A DNA stretch of 13,710 nt, from positions 1-13,710 of the forward strand of contig CBFGSX010000035.1 in the NCBI GenBank assembly GCA_965651535.1, in the 5' to 3' direction. Numbering within the stretch: the first letter of the stretch is position 1; every line of letters starts with the position of its first letter. Source of the stretch: JAQGJA01 sp965651535. GTDB taxonomy: Bacteria > Pseudomonadota > Alphaproteobacteria > Micavibrionales > SZUA-601. Of the stretch, positions 1 through 8,300 are shown one piece after another. The notes below the pieces were generated by a model. It had not been told where the DNA came from, made no database searches, and saw only the letters and a list, made by a program, of their open reading frames with translations. The position numbers and the translations under genes are program-made.

Positions 1-1119
1 GGCACGGAGACGATGCGCCGCCACCAGACCGGGACGAAAAACACCACTCTCGGATATGCGGCCGGTTACCATTCGGGCGGAACGGCCAGCTATTCGAACA
101 ACGTGCTGGTCGGCTCTTATGCGGGGCGATCCCTGACCAGCGGATCGGACAATATTTTTGTCGGCTACGAGTCCGGATATTCCTATACCACCCAAAGCAA
201 CAACATCGCCATGGGCTGGCGCGCGGCCCGCAACGCGACCTCCGGGGAGTACAACATCCATATCGGACGCAGCTCCGGGTTCAATGCGGGCGGCTCCAGC
301 GGGGATTATAATATCATGATCGGTTACGAGACCGGTTATCAGGGGGCCAGCACGTCGAATATCTTTATCGGCGCGTCTGCCGGGCATAAAACCAGCGGCT
401 CCCAGTTCAATACGGTGCTGGGATATAATGCCGGGCTGAATATCACCAATGCGTCCTTCAATACCCTGATCGGTGCCTGGGCCGGGGAAGGCAACACCAC
501 ATTCGGCGGGGCGGGCACGCAAGGTTACGAGAATCTGTTTGTCGGAGCGGATGCGGCATACAATATCACGACCGGATCGATCAATACGATTGTCGGAACG
601 AATACGGCCGAGACTCTGGCTTCGGGACAGGGGAATGTGATTATCGGGCACGGGTTGGATGTCGCGGCGGCAGGCACGAACGATTATTTCGCCATTGGCA
701 GCGACCGGGCGAGTGTCGGGGCGGTTCTTTACGGCGATCTGGCTTCGGGGAATTTGACCCTCAAGGGCACGTTGACGGCGCCCTCCGATATCCGGCTCAA
801 GCGGGATTTCCGCCCCATCGAAGGCGCACTGGACAAGATCAAAAAGATCAACGGCGTGGTCTATAAGTGGCGCAAGAATCACAATCCCGATACGCGCGAC
901 CGTTTGGGCGTGATCGCGCAGGACGTGCAGAAAGTCGTCCCCGAGGCTGTTTTCAAGATGGGGGATAACCCGAAAGCGAAATATTATACCGTCAGTTACG
1001 AGCATCTGGTGCCGCTTTTGATCGAAGGCGTCAAGGAACAGGAGGACAAGCTTGTCCATCTGGAGCGCCAGCTTGATACATTGATGGAAAAACGCCGCAG
1101 CCGGGAGGAGGCCGAATGA
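1..1119 (+). CDS. S74-type tail-fibre/spike protein, 5'-truncated by window edge
   Basis: Likely a surface or secreted trimeric fibre protein. The frame is open to base 1, and the first visible residues (GTE...) align with an internal stretch of the downstream paralogue (GTEPVM..., about residue 495). The ATG at 13 is therefore probably internal and the true start lies upstream. Of 372 visible residues, about 15-240 carry some 12 short beta-roll repeats of the form N-x-x-[VI]-G-x-x-[AS]-[GA] (NNVLVGSYAG, DNIFVGYESG, NNIAMGWRAA, YNIMIGYETG), like the heads of YadA-type adhesins and phage fibres. Residues 262 to the end form an intramolecular-chaperone (Peptidase S74) domain starting SDIRLK. 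In the endosialidase family the first Ser and the Lys five residues later form the self-cleavage pair, here S262/K267. The C-terminus is a charged coiled coil (VKEQEDKLVHLERQLDTL). The stop overlaps the next start as ATGA. Domain assignment is firm. Adhesin versus prophage-derived fibre is open; no other phage genes are seen. Confidence 0.85.
   Translation, partial: GTETMRRHQTGTKNTTLGYAAGYHSGGTASYSNNVLVGSYAGRSLTSGSDNIFVGYESGYSYTTQSNNIAMGWRAARNATSGEYNIHIGRSSGFNAGGSSGDYNIMIGYETGYQGASTSNIFIGASAGHKTSGSQFNTVLGYNAGLNITNASFNTLIGAWAGEGNTTFGGAGTQGYENLFVGADAAYNITTGSINTIVGTNTAETLASGQGNVIIGHGLDVAAAGTNDYFAIGSDRASVGAVLYGDLASGNLTLKGTLTAPSDIRLKRDFRPIEGALDKIKKINGVVYKWRKNHNPDTRDRLGVIAQDVQKVVPEAVFKMGDNPKAKYYTVSYEHLVPLLIEGVKEQEDKLVHLERQLDTLMEKRRSREEAE
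1103..1110 (+). promoter_or_regulatory. Ribosome-binding site deciding the start of the second fibre gene
   Basis: GGGAGGAG lies five bases before the ATG at 1116, inside the last codons of the upstream gene. Together with the ATGA stop/start overlap (1116-1119) it supports 1116 as the start, rather than the in-frame ATG at 1137, and implies translational coupling of the two fibre genes. Confidence 0.7.
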
Positions 1120-4100
1120 AAAATGCCGCCCCCCTGATGTGCAACAAAGGAAACGTGCTGACGGCCTTGCTGGGCGTAATCGGCATTATCGGCGTGCTGG
1201 GCGTATCGGCTTATGGGCTGATCCATGGCCCCGTGCGCTCGGCGGCGGTGGTGACGATGCGCAGCAAGGCGCAGGCCGAGCTGGTGCTGACCTCGCGCAT
1301 GATGATCCAGGCGGCCACCGATACCGATGCGGATGGCGTGCCCGAAGCGCCGGCTTTTGATCCGGCTGCCACGCCGACCATCGCGAATGCGGGCGGAATC
1401 CCGTTGACGGTCGGGGCTGGAAAACGCGACGCATGGGGCACGCCTTATGCGTATTGCGTCTGGGATCACGGCTCGGTCAACAGCAGCGCCGATCGTCTGA
1501 CCGGAGATGCGAGCGGTTACGGCGACAAGCTTTTATTGGCGATTGTCTCGGCGGGGCCGGATCGCGTCTTTCAAACTTCTTGCGATGATGCGCCGACCTA
1601 TCTGACCGAAGATGTCAACAGCGACGACATTATCGACCGCTATACTTTTGCGCAGGCCGAAGCAATGGGGCTGTGGGAAAAACGCGGCGTAACCGATAAA
1701 ATCGAATATACCGGGGGGAATGTTCTGGTGGGAACCGCACCTGTGGGAACGGCGCAGTTTCAGGTCGAGGGCGATGCCGAGATCGGCGGCAATCTGACGG
1801 TGGGCGGCGCCGCCGCGTTTCACAACGTGAATATCGAAGACGATATGGCGGCGGGCGTTCTGGATATGGACGGAGCCAATATCACCGCAACGGCAGGGGT
1901 CAGTGCCGCCAGTATTGTGTTTCCTTCCGGCCCCGTGGCCAAGGTCACGAATCTCAAGGCTAATCTTCTTGATGATGAAGCGGCGGATTTCTATCTCGAT
2001 CCGAATAATCTGACGAACACTCCGGCGCAATTCGACCCGGACGATTTCGATTCCTTTACCGAGGACAATAGCGACGATCTTTATTTCACCCGGGTCAATG
2101 CGACAACGCTCCAGGTGCGCGCGCACAAGCTTAACGCCATCCAGACGCCCGATTACGCGCCCAATGACGGCGATGCCTTCTTCTATAATCCTTCCTATAA
2201 CGGAGGAAGCTGGACCTGGTGGCAGCCTACGCAAAACGCCGATTTGACGACGGGTGGCGCAAACACCTGGGCGGTGACGGTGCGCCGCTTGCAGGGCCGC
2301 GATGTGTCGAATGCCGCACCGGGCGCCAATCAGGTCATGGGCTGGGACGGCGCGCAATGGAAGCCGATGGATCTGGTATACGGCACGGGCGACGCCAATA
2401 CGGTGGGCTTCAATACAGGTGTCAATTTCCTCGGCACAGCAAGCGGGATCACATCCGGAAATTGCGCGAATAATTCCGTGCCCAAATATGTCAGCGGGAC
2501 ATGGTATTGCCTGCCGGATAATGGCGGCGTGATCGGTTTGCCGATGGATCTGGACACGGTGGCCGCGCCGGAACAGATCGTGGCGCATCGCGCGGGCGGG
2601 ACGGAACCGGTCATGAGCTTCGGCACGCCGACGGGCGGCACGTTGAACAATACGATTCTTGGTATTCGGGCGGGTGAAAATATCGACTATAGCTCGGGCG
2701 ATGGCGGCAATGTCTTGCTGGGTTACGAGGCTGCGCGCAACATGACGACCGGCGAGCACAATGTTGCCGTGGGCTATCGCGCCGGGCTGAATCTTTCGAC
2801 CGGGTCACGCAATATCGCCGTGGGGAATCGCGCGGGACAGAATCTGGGCGCCGCCAACGAACAGACGCTGATCGGTTACGAGGCCGGCATGAATCTCAAC
2901 ACCGGCGCGCCGACGGTGGCGATCGGTTATCGTGCGGCGTATTTGCTGGAAGAGGCGCATAACCCGATGGTGATCATCGGCTCCGAGGCCGGATACAACA
3001 AGCCCAACGGCTACAATATCCTGATCGGTCGCCGCGCGGGCTATAGTCTCGAGAGCGCGACATCGACCGAGGCTTCGCGCAATGTCTTTGTCGGCTCCGA
3101 GGCGGCGTCCAGCGCGCGCGCCACGGTCGACAGCGTCGTCCTCGGCTATAATATTTTGGCGGCCGATTCCGGTTCCTGCGGCAACGATAATGACGGCGCA
3201 AATGAAAGTGTCTATATCGGCAGCGATATCGGTGCTTCGGGTGTGTGCCTGACGGGCGATGCAAATGTCGTTCTGGGGAATAACGTGCTGACAACCGGCA
3301 CGACGGCCCATAGCGGCGTCTATATCGGCAACGGCGTAGCGGATGTGATGAACGGCAGCAATGTCGAGCATAGCGTTGCAATCGGTCATGAGGCCAATGC
3401 CGGCGTCCAGACGGCGCCCGATGCCGTGTCGATCGGTTACCGCGCCGCGCGCCGCGCGGGAGGGAACCAGATTCAAAGAGGCCATGTCGCCATCGGCGCG
3501 AATGCCATGGGCGGGGCGGCCCCTTCGGGCGACTACAACACGACATACAGCGTTGTGATCGGCGACAATGCCGGCCAGACGATGCGCAATAATATGCATG
3601 GACACGTCCTGATAGGATCCGCCGCAGGGTATAGTCTGGAAACGGGAACCGATAACGTGATGCTTGGAACCTGCACCGGATGTTTCTTGGCGCATGGAGC
3701 GGCCAATGTTCTGATCGGCGAGCGCGTCGGCGCGCCGACGGGCGGGTTTATCGCGATTTCACTGTATAGCTCTCCCGGGGTTTCGGTCAACCTGACGCAG
3801 GGCAACGGGAACGTCTTTATCGGGCGCGGTTTCGGCCCGGCGGCCGGTAATACGGACGATCATTTCTACCTGTCGACCAGCCGCGCCCAGCACGTGTTAT
3901 GGGGCCCGATGACGAGCGGGAACTGGACGCGCAAGGGAACCCTGACCCAGCTTTCCGACGCCCGCCTGAAGGAAAACATCCGCCCGATCACGCAGGCCTG
4001 GGACAAGATCAAGGAAATAAACGGCGTGTTCTTTAAATGGAAAAAGGGATTCAAGGAAGACGACCGGACGTATCTGGGCGTCAAGGCGCAAGAGGTCGAG

Positions 4101-4271
4101 CGTGTCGCGCCGGAGGTTGTTTTTGAAAACGGACAGGACGAAACGACGGCATACAAGAGCGTCAGCTATGGCCATCTTGTGCCGCTTTTGATCGAGGACA
4201 TGAAGGATCGCCAGAAACGCATCGACGCGTTACGCGCCAAAATCGCAGAGCTAAAAACCCCCGCGAAGTAA
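1116..4271 (+). CDS. Pseudopilin-headed S74 fibre protein (putative self-trimerising adhesin/spike)
   Basis: 1051 residues, apparently complete. Residues 9-36 are a short polar leader (MCNKG, possible prepilin-type cleavage after G12) followed by a hydrophobic helix (about 14-36) and an amphipathic extension, as in type IV pilins. The usual Glu at mature position 5 is absent. Residues 105-157 resemble the C-terminal part of GspG-type pseudopilins: DAWGTPYAYCVW, then LLLAIVSAGPDRVFQTSC. C114 and C155 could form a disulphide. Two Asp-rich stretches (DTDADGVPE near 69-77, DVNSDDIID after residue 157) look like calcium loops. Residues 210-505 resemble phage tail-fibre linkers (GNLTVGG, LQGRDVSNAAPGANQVMGW). 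Residues about 510-930 contain some 21 beta-roll repeats (NVLLGYEAA, NVAVGYRAG, NILIGRRAG). Residues 947 to the end are a Peptidase S74 chaperone (SDARLK, S947/K952) ending in a coiled coil. Family knowledge predicts trimerisation followed by self-cleavage at S947. An envelope-anchored or pilus-associated adhesin is inference. Confidence 0.9.
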   Translation: MKNAAPLMCNKGNVLTALLGVIGIIGVLGVSAYGLIHGPVRSAAVVTMRSKAQAELVLTSRMMIQAATDTDADGVPEAPAFDPAATPTIANAGGIPLTVGAGKRDAWGTPYAYCVWDHGSVNSSADRLTGDASGYGDKLLLAIVSAGPDRVFQTSCDDAPTYLTEDVNSDDIIDRYTFAQAEAMGLWEKRGVTDKIEYTGGNVLVGTAPVGTAQFQVEGDAEIGGNLTVGGAAAFHNVNIEDDMAAGVLDMDGANITATAGVSAASIVFPSGPVAKVTNLKANLLDDEAADFYLDPNNLTNTPAQFDPDDFDSFTEDNSDDLYFTRVNATTLQVRAHKLNAIQTPDYAPNDGDAFFYNPSYNGGSWTWWQPTQNADLTTGGANTWAVTVRRLQGRDVSNAAPGANQVMGWDGAQWKPMDLVYGTGDANTVGFNTGVNFLGTASGITSGNCANNSVPKYVSGTWYCLPDNGGVIGLPMDLDTVAAPEQIVAHRAGGTEPVMSFGTPTGGTLNNTILGIRAGENIDYSSGDGGNVLLGYEAARNMTTGEHNVAVGYRAGLNLSTGSRNIAVGNRAGQNLGAANEQTLIGYEAGMNLNTGAPTVAIGYRAAYLLEEAHNPMVIIGSEAGYNKPNGYNILIGRRAGYSLESATSTEASRNVFVGSEAASSARATVDSVVLGYNILAADSGSCGNDNDGANESVYIGSDIGASGVCLTGDANVVLGNNVLTTGTTAHSGVYIGNGVADVMNGSNVEHSVAIGHEANAGVQTAPDAVSIGYRAARRAGGNQIQRGHVAIGANAMGGAAPSGDYNTTYSVVIGDNAGQTMRNNMHGHVLIGSAAGYSLETGTDNVMLGTCTGCFLAHGAANVLIGERVGAPTGGFIAISLYSSPGVSVNLTQGNGNVFIGRGFGPAAGNTDDHFYLSTSRAQHVLWGPMTSGNWTRKGTLTQLSDARLKENIRPITQAWDKIKEINGVFFKWKKGFKEDDRTYLGVKAQEVERVAPEVVFENGQDETTAYKSVSYGHLVPLLIEDMKDRQKRIDALRAKIAELKTPAK

Positions 4272-4283
4272 TACTTTCTTTTT

Positions 4284-4360
4284 GTCATTCCCGCGTACGC
4301 GGGAATCCAGTAGAGACCGCAGACTTGGTGCCGCTGGATCCCCGTTTTCACGGGGATGAC
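4284..4360. repeat. REP/MITE-like palindromic element, copy 1 (two-hairpin form)
   Basis: Two hairpin arms are arranged as an overall inverted repeat. The left arm is GTCATTCCCGCG... with a perfect 20-base palindrome at 4287-4306. The right arm ends ...ACGGGGATGAC, with an 8-base stem and TTTC loop at 4338-4357. The outer ends GTCAT and ATGAC mirror each other, as do GGAATCCAG and CTGGATCCCC inside. It lies between the stop of the fibre gene and the stop of the convergent receiver gene, where it could act as a bidirectional mRNA end. No T-run follows, so a classical terminator is not claimed. Confidence 0.75.
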
Positions 4361-4384
4361 GCATAAAGGTGGGTCATGGGAGGA

Positions 4385-4771
4385 TTATGCCGCGATGGGT
4401 GCGGCGGGCGTGGTGACGCGCGCGATCATGCGCAGCATATGGGTTTCGGTGACGGGTTTTTTCATCACGCCCGCAAAGCCCATTTGCGTGGCGCGCGTCA
4501 GAATATCCGTGGACGGGTCGCCCGTCACCAGAATGACGGGCATGGCATGGCCCATTTCGCGGAAGCGGCGCATGAAGTCGAACCCGCCCATGGGTTGCAT
4601 CTGCAAATCCAGCAGCACGGCATCGACCGCGGTCAAAGACAGCGCCTCGAGCGCTTCTTGTCCGTCGGCGGCCTCCAGCGCGGCATAACCTGATTTTTTC
4701 AGGAAAGCGGATAACAGGCTGCGAAAAGGCGTGTTATCATCGACGACAAGAAGGGTGGCGAATTGGGTCAT
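4385..4771 (-). CDS. Stand-alone response-regulator receiver domain protein (CheY-like)
   Basis: 128 residues, a single receiver domain with no output domain. The phosphorylation site is complete: acidic pair D11/D12 in LLVVDDN, phospho-acceptor D55 in DAVLLDLQM, T83 in VILVTGD, and K105 followed by cis-Pro P106 in KKPV. The length is that of a CheY/DivK-type single-domain regulator, and a short Ala/Pro tail follows the last helix. It presumably relays phosphate from a histidine kinase that is not in the window; the partner and output are unknown. It diverges from the ribbon-helix-helix gene across a 35-base gap, so the two promoters must sit very close or overlap. No strong ribosome-binding site is visible before the ATG at 4771, but no better start was found. 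It is convergent with the fibre genes, so it is not part of their operon. Confidence 0.88.
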   Translation of the reverse strand: MTQFATLLVVDDNTPFRSLLSAFLKKSGYAALEAADGQEALEALSLTAVDAVLLDLQMQPMGGFDFMRRFREMGHAMPVILVTGDPSTDILTRATQMGFAGVMKKPVTETHMLRMIARVTTPAAPIAA

Positions 4772-4806
4772 GGCGCTATGTTAAGTGTAAACAGGTTGAA
4801 AAATCA

Positions 4807-5016
4807 ATGAAAAAACGCTCGATCACGGTTGCGGGACATCGCACCAGCCTGACGCTGGAGGATGAATTTTGGCGTGAACTCAAAGGCTTGGCAGACAGAG
4901 AGGGGGTGACGATGAATGCTCTTGTGACCCGCATCGACGCGACGCGCGACTTGTCCATAAACCTGTCCAGCGCACTGCGACTCCATGTGCTGGCGGCTTT
5001 GAAGCAACACGGCTGA
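4807..5016 (+). CDS. Ribbon-helix-helix domain protein (RHH_4-like)
   Basis: 69 residues. The N-terminal strand KKRSITVAGHRTSLTLEDEF followed by WRELKGLADREGVTMNALVTRID and a C-terminal LSSALRLHVLAAL helix match the small alphaproteobacterial ribbon-helix-helix family (RHH_4, PF13467 type): 'RSVTIAGHRTSISLE.EFW..L..IA...G.S...LV..ID.....NLSSAIR.FVL'. The family is predicted to bind DNA as a dimer through the beta ribbon, and most members have no assigned target. The ribosome-binding site is weak (an A-rich leader). The gene starts 35 bases from the divergent receiver gene and could regulate that intergenic region, which is inference. A palindromic hairpin begins four bases after its stop. Confidence 0.85.
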   Translation: MKKRSITVAGHRTSLTLEDEFWRELKGLADREGVTMNALVTRIDATRDLSINLSSALRLHVLAALKQHG

Positions 5017-5020
5017 TTCC

Positions 5021-5045
5021 GTCATCCCGGCGAAAGCCGGGATCC
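5021..5045. repeat. REP-like hairpin, copy 2 (single arm)
   Basis: GTCATCCCGGCGAAAGCCGGG... forms a perfect 8-base stem (5024-5031 with 5036-5043) closed by a GAAA tetraloop. It is the same GTCAT(T)CC... family as the elements at 4284 and 8745, but I see no second arm. Its position four bases after the ribbon-helix-helix stop suggests an mRNA 3'-end stabiliser, or chance insertion between convergent genes. Confidence 0.7.
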
Positions 5046-5100
5046 TTGCGCTGAATTTTCTCCGAGGGGGGAGGGTCGGGGTAGGGCTTCGGATTTTGAT

Positions 5101-5268
5101 TTTGAAACGCAGAGCTAGACAGAGATAGACAGAGTTTGTTTATCTGCCCTGCCGCGCAGCGGCCTGAAAATTCAGACCTAACGTTTATCACGATATTTGA
5201 GTGCGCTTCGCGCATTCTTCATTATTGCGGGACGCTCTGTTTATCTCTGTCTAGCTCTGCGTTTCAAA
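5101..5268. repeat. 168-base element with 34-base terminal inverted repeats (MITE-like)
   Basis: The left end (5101-5134) and right end (5235-5268) are reverse complements at 33 of 34 positions, around a 100-base interior. Each arm contains three CAGAG/CTCTG units exactly 10 bases apart (5110, 5120, 5130 and 5235, 5245, 5255). The interior holds smaller hairpins: GCCGC-GCA-GCGGC at 5151-5163, CTGAA-AA-TTCAG, and TGCGC-TTC-GCGCA. No convincing open reading frame lies inside. It sits in the 328-base gap between two convergent genes. I could not identify a clean target-site duplication, because the flanks are A/T-rich and ambiguous. A non-autonomous mobile element or a long-stem bidirectional terminator are both possible. 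Confidence 0.75.
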
Positions 5269-5318
5269 AAAAAACTTATATGCCGCTCACAAGTGCTCTT
5301 AGTGGTTATTTTTTAAAT

Positions 5319-5344
5319 CACCTCCCCCTTGCGGGAGAGGGGTG
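5319..5344. repeat. GC-rich imperfect hairpin just past the AsmA-like stop
   Basis: CACCTCCCCC-TTGC-GGGAGAGGGGTG can fold into an imperfect stem with outer CACC/GGTG pairing, directly abutting the stop codon of the minus-strand AsmA-like gene. On that strand it is followed by an A/T-rich run (ATTTAAAAAAT) rather than a U-tract. It may be a transcript end or a copy of the dispersed CCTCTCCC...GGGAGAGG repeat seen at 13619. Confidence 0.4.
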
Positions 5345-8300
5345 TTACTGCTGCTGCCCGCCGCCGGTGAGGAAATCGTTCAGCAACTGCCCGCCCAGCT
5401 GTTTCAACTGGTCTTTGGGTTTTTGCGGCTGCGGCTCGGCCATGTTCGGCGCGGCAGGCGGTGTCGGCGCGGTGGGTTGGGCCACGCTGCCGTCTTCGGT
5501 GCCCAAGCGCGGTTCGGGCATGGCTTGCGGCGCTTCCGGTTGCGCTTGCGGCACGCCCAGCATCTTGTTCAGCTTGCCGATGGCCTTGTCCTGAAGTTTT
5601 TCCGTCGCCTTGGTCGCATAGAACTGCGTGAAGGCGCGCGTGTCGAAATTCTTTTGCGGCGCGTGCATCGGCCCTTTCACATACAAGGTCAAAGGCGGCA
5701 GGTTTTTCTGCTCGGTGAACTGGATCTGGCCCATCATATCGACGTTTTTCTCGGCCAGATCGGCGCGGCCGCCCGTGCCCATGGCGGTTTTCTGCGTCTT
5801 GATGGCAATATTGTCCAGCCGCAGCACGCCATCCGTAATCTTGATCGGCGCGTTCAGATCGCCGATGGGCGTCTGCCCTCCGGCGCGTGCCTGATCGATG
5901 ATCGCGGCAAAATCCGTCAGGCTGTTCGGGCGGTCGAGTTTCGCTGCCAGCCCGTCCAGATCGATGCCGTTGACGACGCCCTTGGTGACTTTCAGCGCGC
6001 CGTCGCCGTTGAGGGATTTGATCAGCGCGTATTGGCTTGCGCCCGCGAAATTCAGCGATTGCCTGAGGTCAACCGTGCCTTGGGCGAATACTTTGCTGCC
6101 CAAAGCGGTGAAAAGTTTCTCGGCGTCGGTTTTTTCCACGGCAACATCGAATTTGCCGCGATGCGCGCCGCCTTTTTCGGCGGCGGCGAGCTGGCCCGTG
6201 ACGTTGAACGTGCCCGCGTCGAACAATCCGCCGCGGAAGGTTTCGACGGTCATCGTGTTATTGGCGAAAGCCAGAGTCGATTTGAAATTATTGATGACGA
6301 ATTGCTTATACAGCAACTGCCCGACGGAAAGGGATGCTTTGCCGTTCAGCCCGCGCAGCCCGTCCAGATCGATCGGCTCGCGCGACCACGGCGCGGGCGG
6401 TTGCGACGCGGCGGCGCTGGCGGTCGTCGCCTTGTCCTCGCCCATCAGCGCGGCCAGCGCCAGCTTGTCGGCGTTCAGATCGGCGTTGATTTTCTTGACG
6501 CCCGCCTCGGGTGCGATATTGACAAAGCCCTTAAGCGTCCCGGCGGAGCCCAGCTGCACCAATAAATCATTGGCTTTGAGCGTGTCGGGGCCGGTGGCGA
6601 TATCGGCCTTCAGCGCGAAAGGCCCGAAATCCGTCACCGGCTTCATGCCGCCGAAATTGCGCACGATGGTGGCGGTCTCGGGATGGGCGACATCGATCTT
6701 GCCAGCGAAAGACGGCGTGCCATTCAAATTTGCCGCCGTGCCGTTGACGGCGATCTTGCCCTGATCGATGGTGCCGCGCAATTCGACGTTCAATTTATCC
6801 GCACCGCCCGACAGCGTGGCGGCAAACTCCGACGCGCCGAGATTTTTCGCCTCGGCATTGCCCAAAGCGCGCAGCGTGTCGCTGAGATTGGCGGTCTTGG
6901 CGTCGGCGGAAATGCTCACGCCCTTGAGCGGGCTGAACTGGGCGACGCTTCCGGTGGCGTTGACGACCATGCCGCCCAAAGAACCGATGCGCGCTTTTTC
7001 AAGTTTCAACCCGTCGCTGCCCAAAAGCGCGTTGACGGTGACGCTGCTGGCGGTCTTGCCGGAAAAGGTGACGCGGCCCAGATCGACGCCGATTTTCGCT
7101 TTCAGCCCTTGCAGTTTCGACAAAGGATCGACGGTCGGTTGCGCGGCGGCGGTTTTGCCGTCGCCCGAGGTTTTCTTGCCGCCGCCCGTCAGCGCGTCCA
7201 GATCGAGCGCATTGCCCGTCACCGCCACGGCCAGCGCCTCGGCGGCTTTGGGCGTATAGGAAATTTCGCCGCCGACGGTCTGGTCGTTTTGCAGGATTTC
7301 AAAAGGCTTCAGCACGAGTTTCTCGCGCGTCAGCCGCGCGGTGGTTTTCACATTGAGCGACATCGGATCGCCGCTGCCGCCGGTGGCGGCCTGAATGTTC
7401 TGGCTGGTGATATGCGCGTGGATCGTGGCGTTGTCGATCTTGCCGTCGGCGCGCGCGGGCAGCTCGCCGGAAAGGCGGATCGCCGTATTGCCGGGCAGCT
7501 TCGCCTCGATGGTCTGGAGCGTCGCGCCTTTGGGGCCCGTGCTGGCGGCGATGCGCACATCGCGCAGGGTCGGCTGGCCGGGCAGGGGCAAAGTCGTCGC
7601 GGTCAGGACGAAATTCAAAGGCTGCGTCGGCAGCGCGGTGTCCAAAAATCCTGCGGCGGAAGCAAAACCCTCTTCGAGCGTTTTCGCCAGAGGCTTGGGC
7701 GCGGCAGGTTTCGCGGCGGCGCTTTGCGCCCCTTGCGGCGGCAGCACGACGCGCGACAGATCGACGGCGATATCCGTGCCTTTTGAGGTGTCCAGCGACA
7801 ACCCGCCGGAAATTTCCGTCCCGCCCGAGCGGATCATCAGATTATCCATGCTGATTTTCTTGCCGACCGCTTCGAGCAATCCGGTGGCCGCGACCTTGCC
7901 CTTGAGCATATCGGGCAAGGCGGGGGCTTTATTGTCCTTGCTGAACGCCGCCAGCAATTTCGCCAGATCCGGAACGGAGAGGGCGGTTTCGATGCGCGCG
8001 GCGTTGCTGCCTTTTTGCACCGCGCCCTTGAGGTCGAGCTGCGCGGTATTGGCGGGCAAGGACAGGTTGGCGCGCAACGGGATTAGCCCGTCATCGGATG
8101 CCGGAATGGATTCGATCGTCGCGTCAAAGCGCACGGGCAGTTTTTCCAGCACCGTGACCGTGCCGCGTCCCGAGATCGGACCTTGGATATCGGCGACGTT
8201 GAACGTGCCGTCGAACGGGCCGATCAGCTGCTGCGATTTTTTCGGCACGTCGACGATGCGGACATAGCCCTTTTCAATGGTCAGCTTGTCGATGGAAACA

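Noticed and set aside
1533..2759. 408-residue minus-strand open frame
   Set aside because: Shadow of the second fibre gene; His/Arg/Ile-rich with no domain, while the plus-strand frame has clear S74 and repeat structure.
1..4271. CRISPR-like or tandem DNA repeats in the fibre genes
   Set aside because: The periodicity is at the protein level (N-x-x-[VI]-G-x-x-[AS]-[GA]) with divergent nucleotide sequence and variable spacing; no conserved DNA repeat and spacer pattern.
5136..5594. 152-residue plus-strand open frame in the gene-free gap
   Set aside because: Begins inside the inverted-repeat element, has no ribosome-binding site, is Cys/Pro/Ser-rich, and overlaps the AsmA-like C-terminus antisense.
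5342..6565. 407-residue plus-strand open frame (and others at 6683-7786 and 7395-8267)
   Set aside because: Antisense shadows of the AsmA-like gene in GC-rich DNA; Arg/Gly/Ala-rich translations without recognisable domains or ribosome-binding sites.
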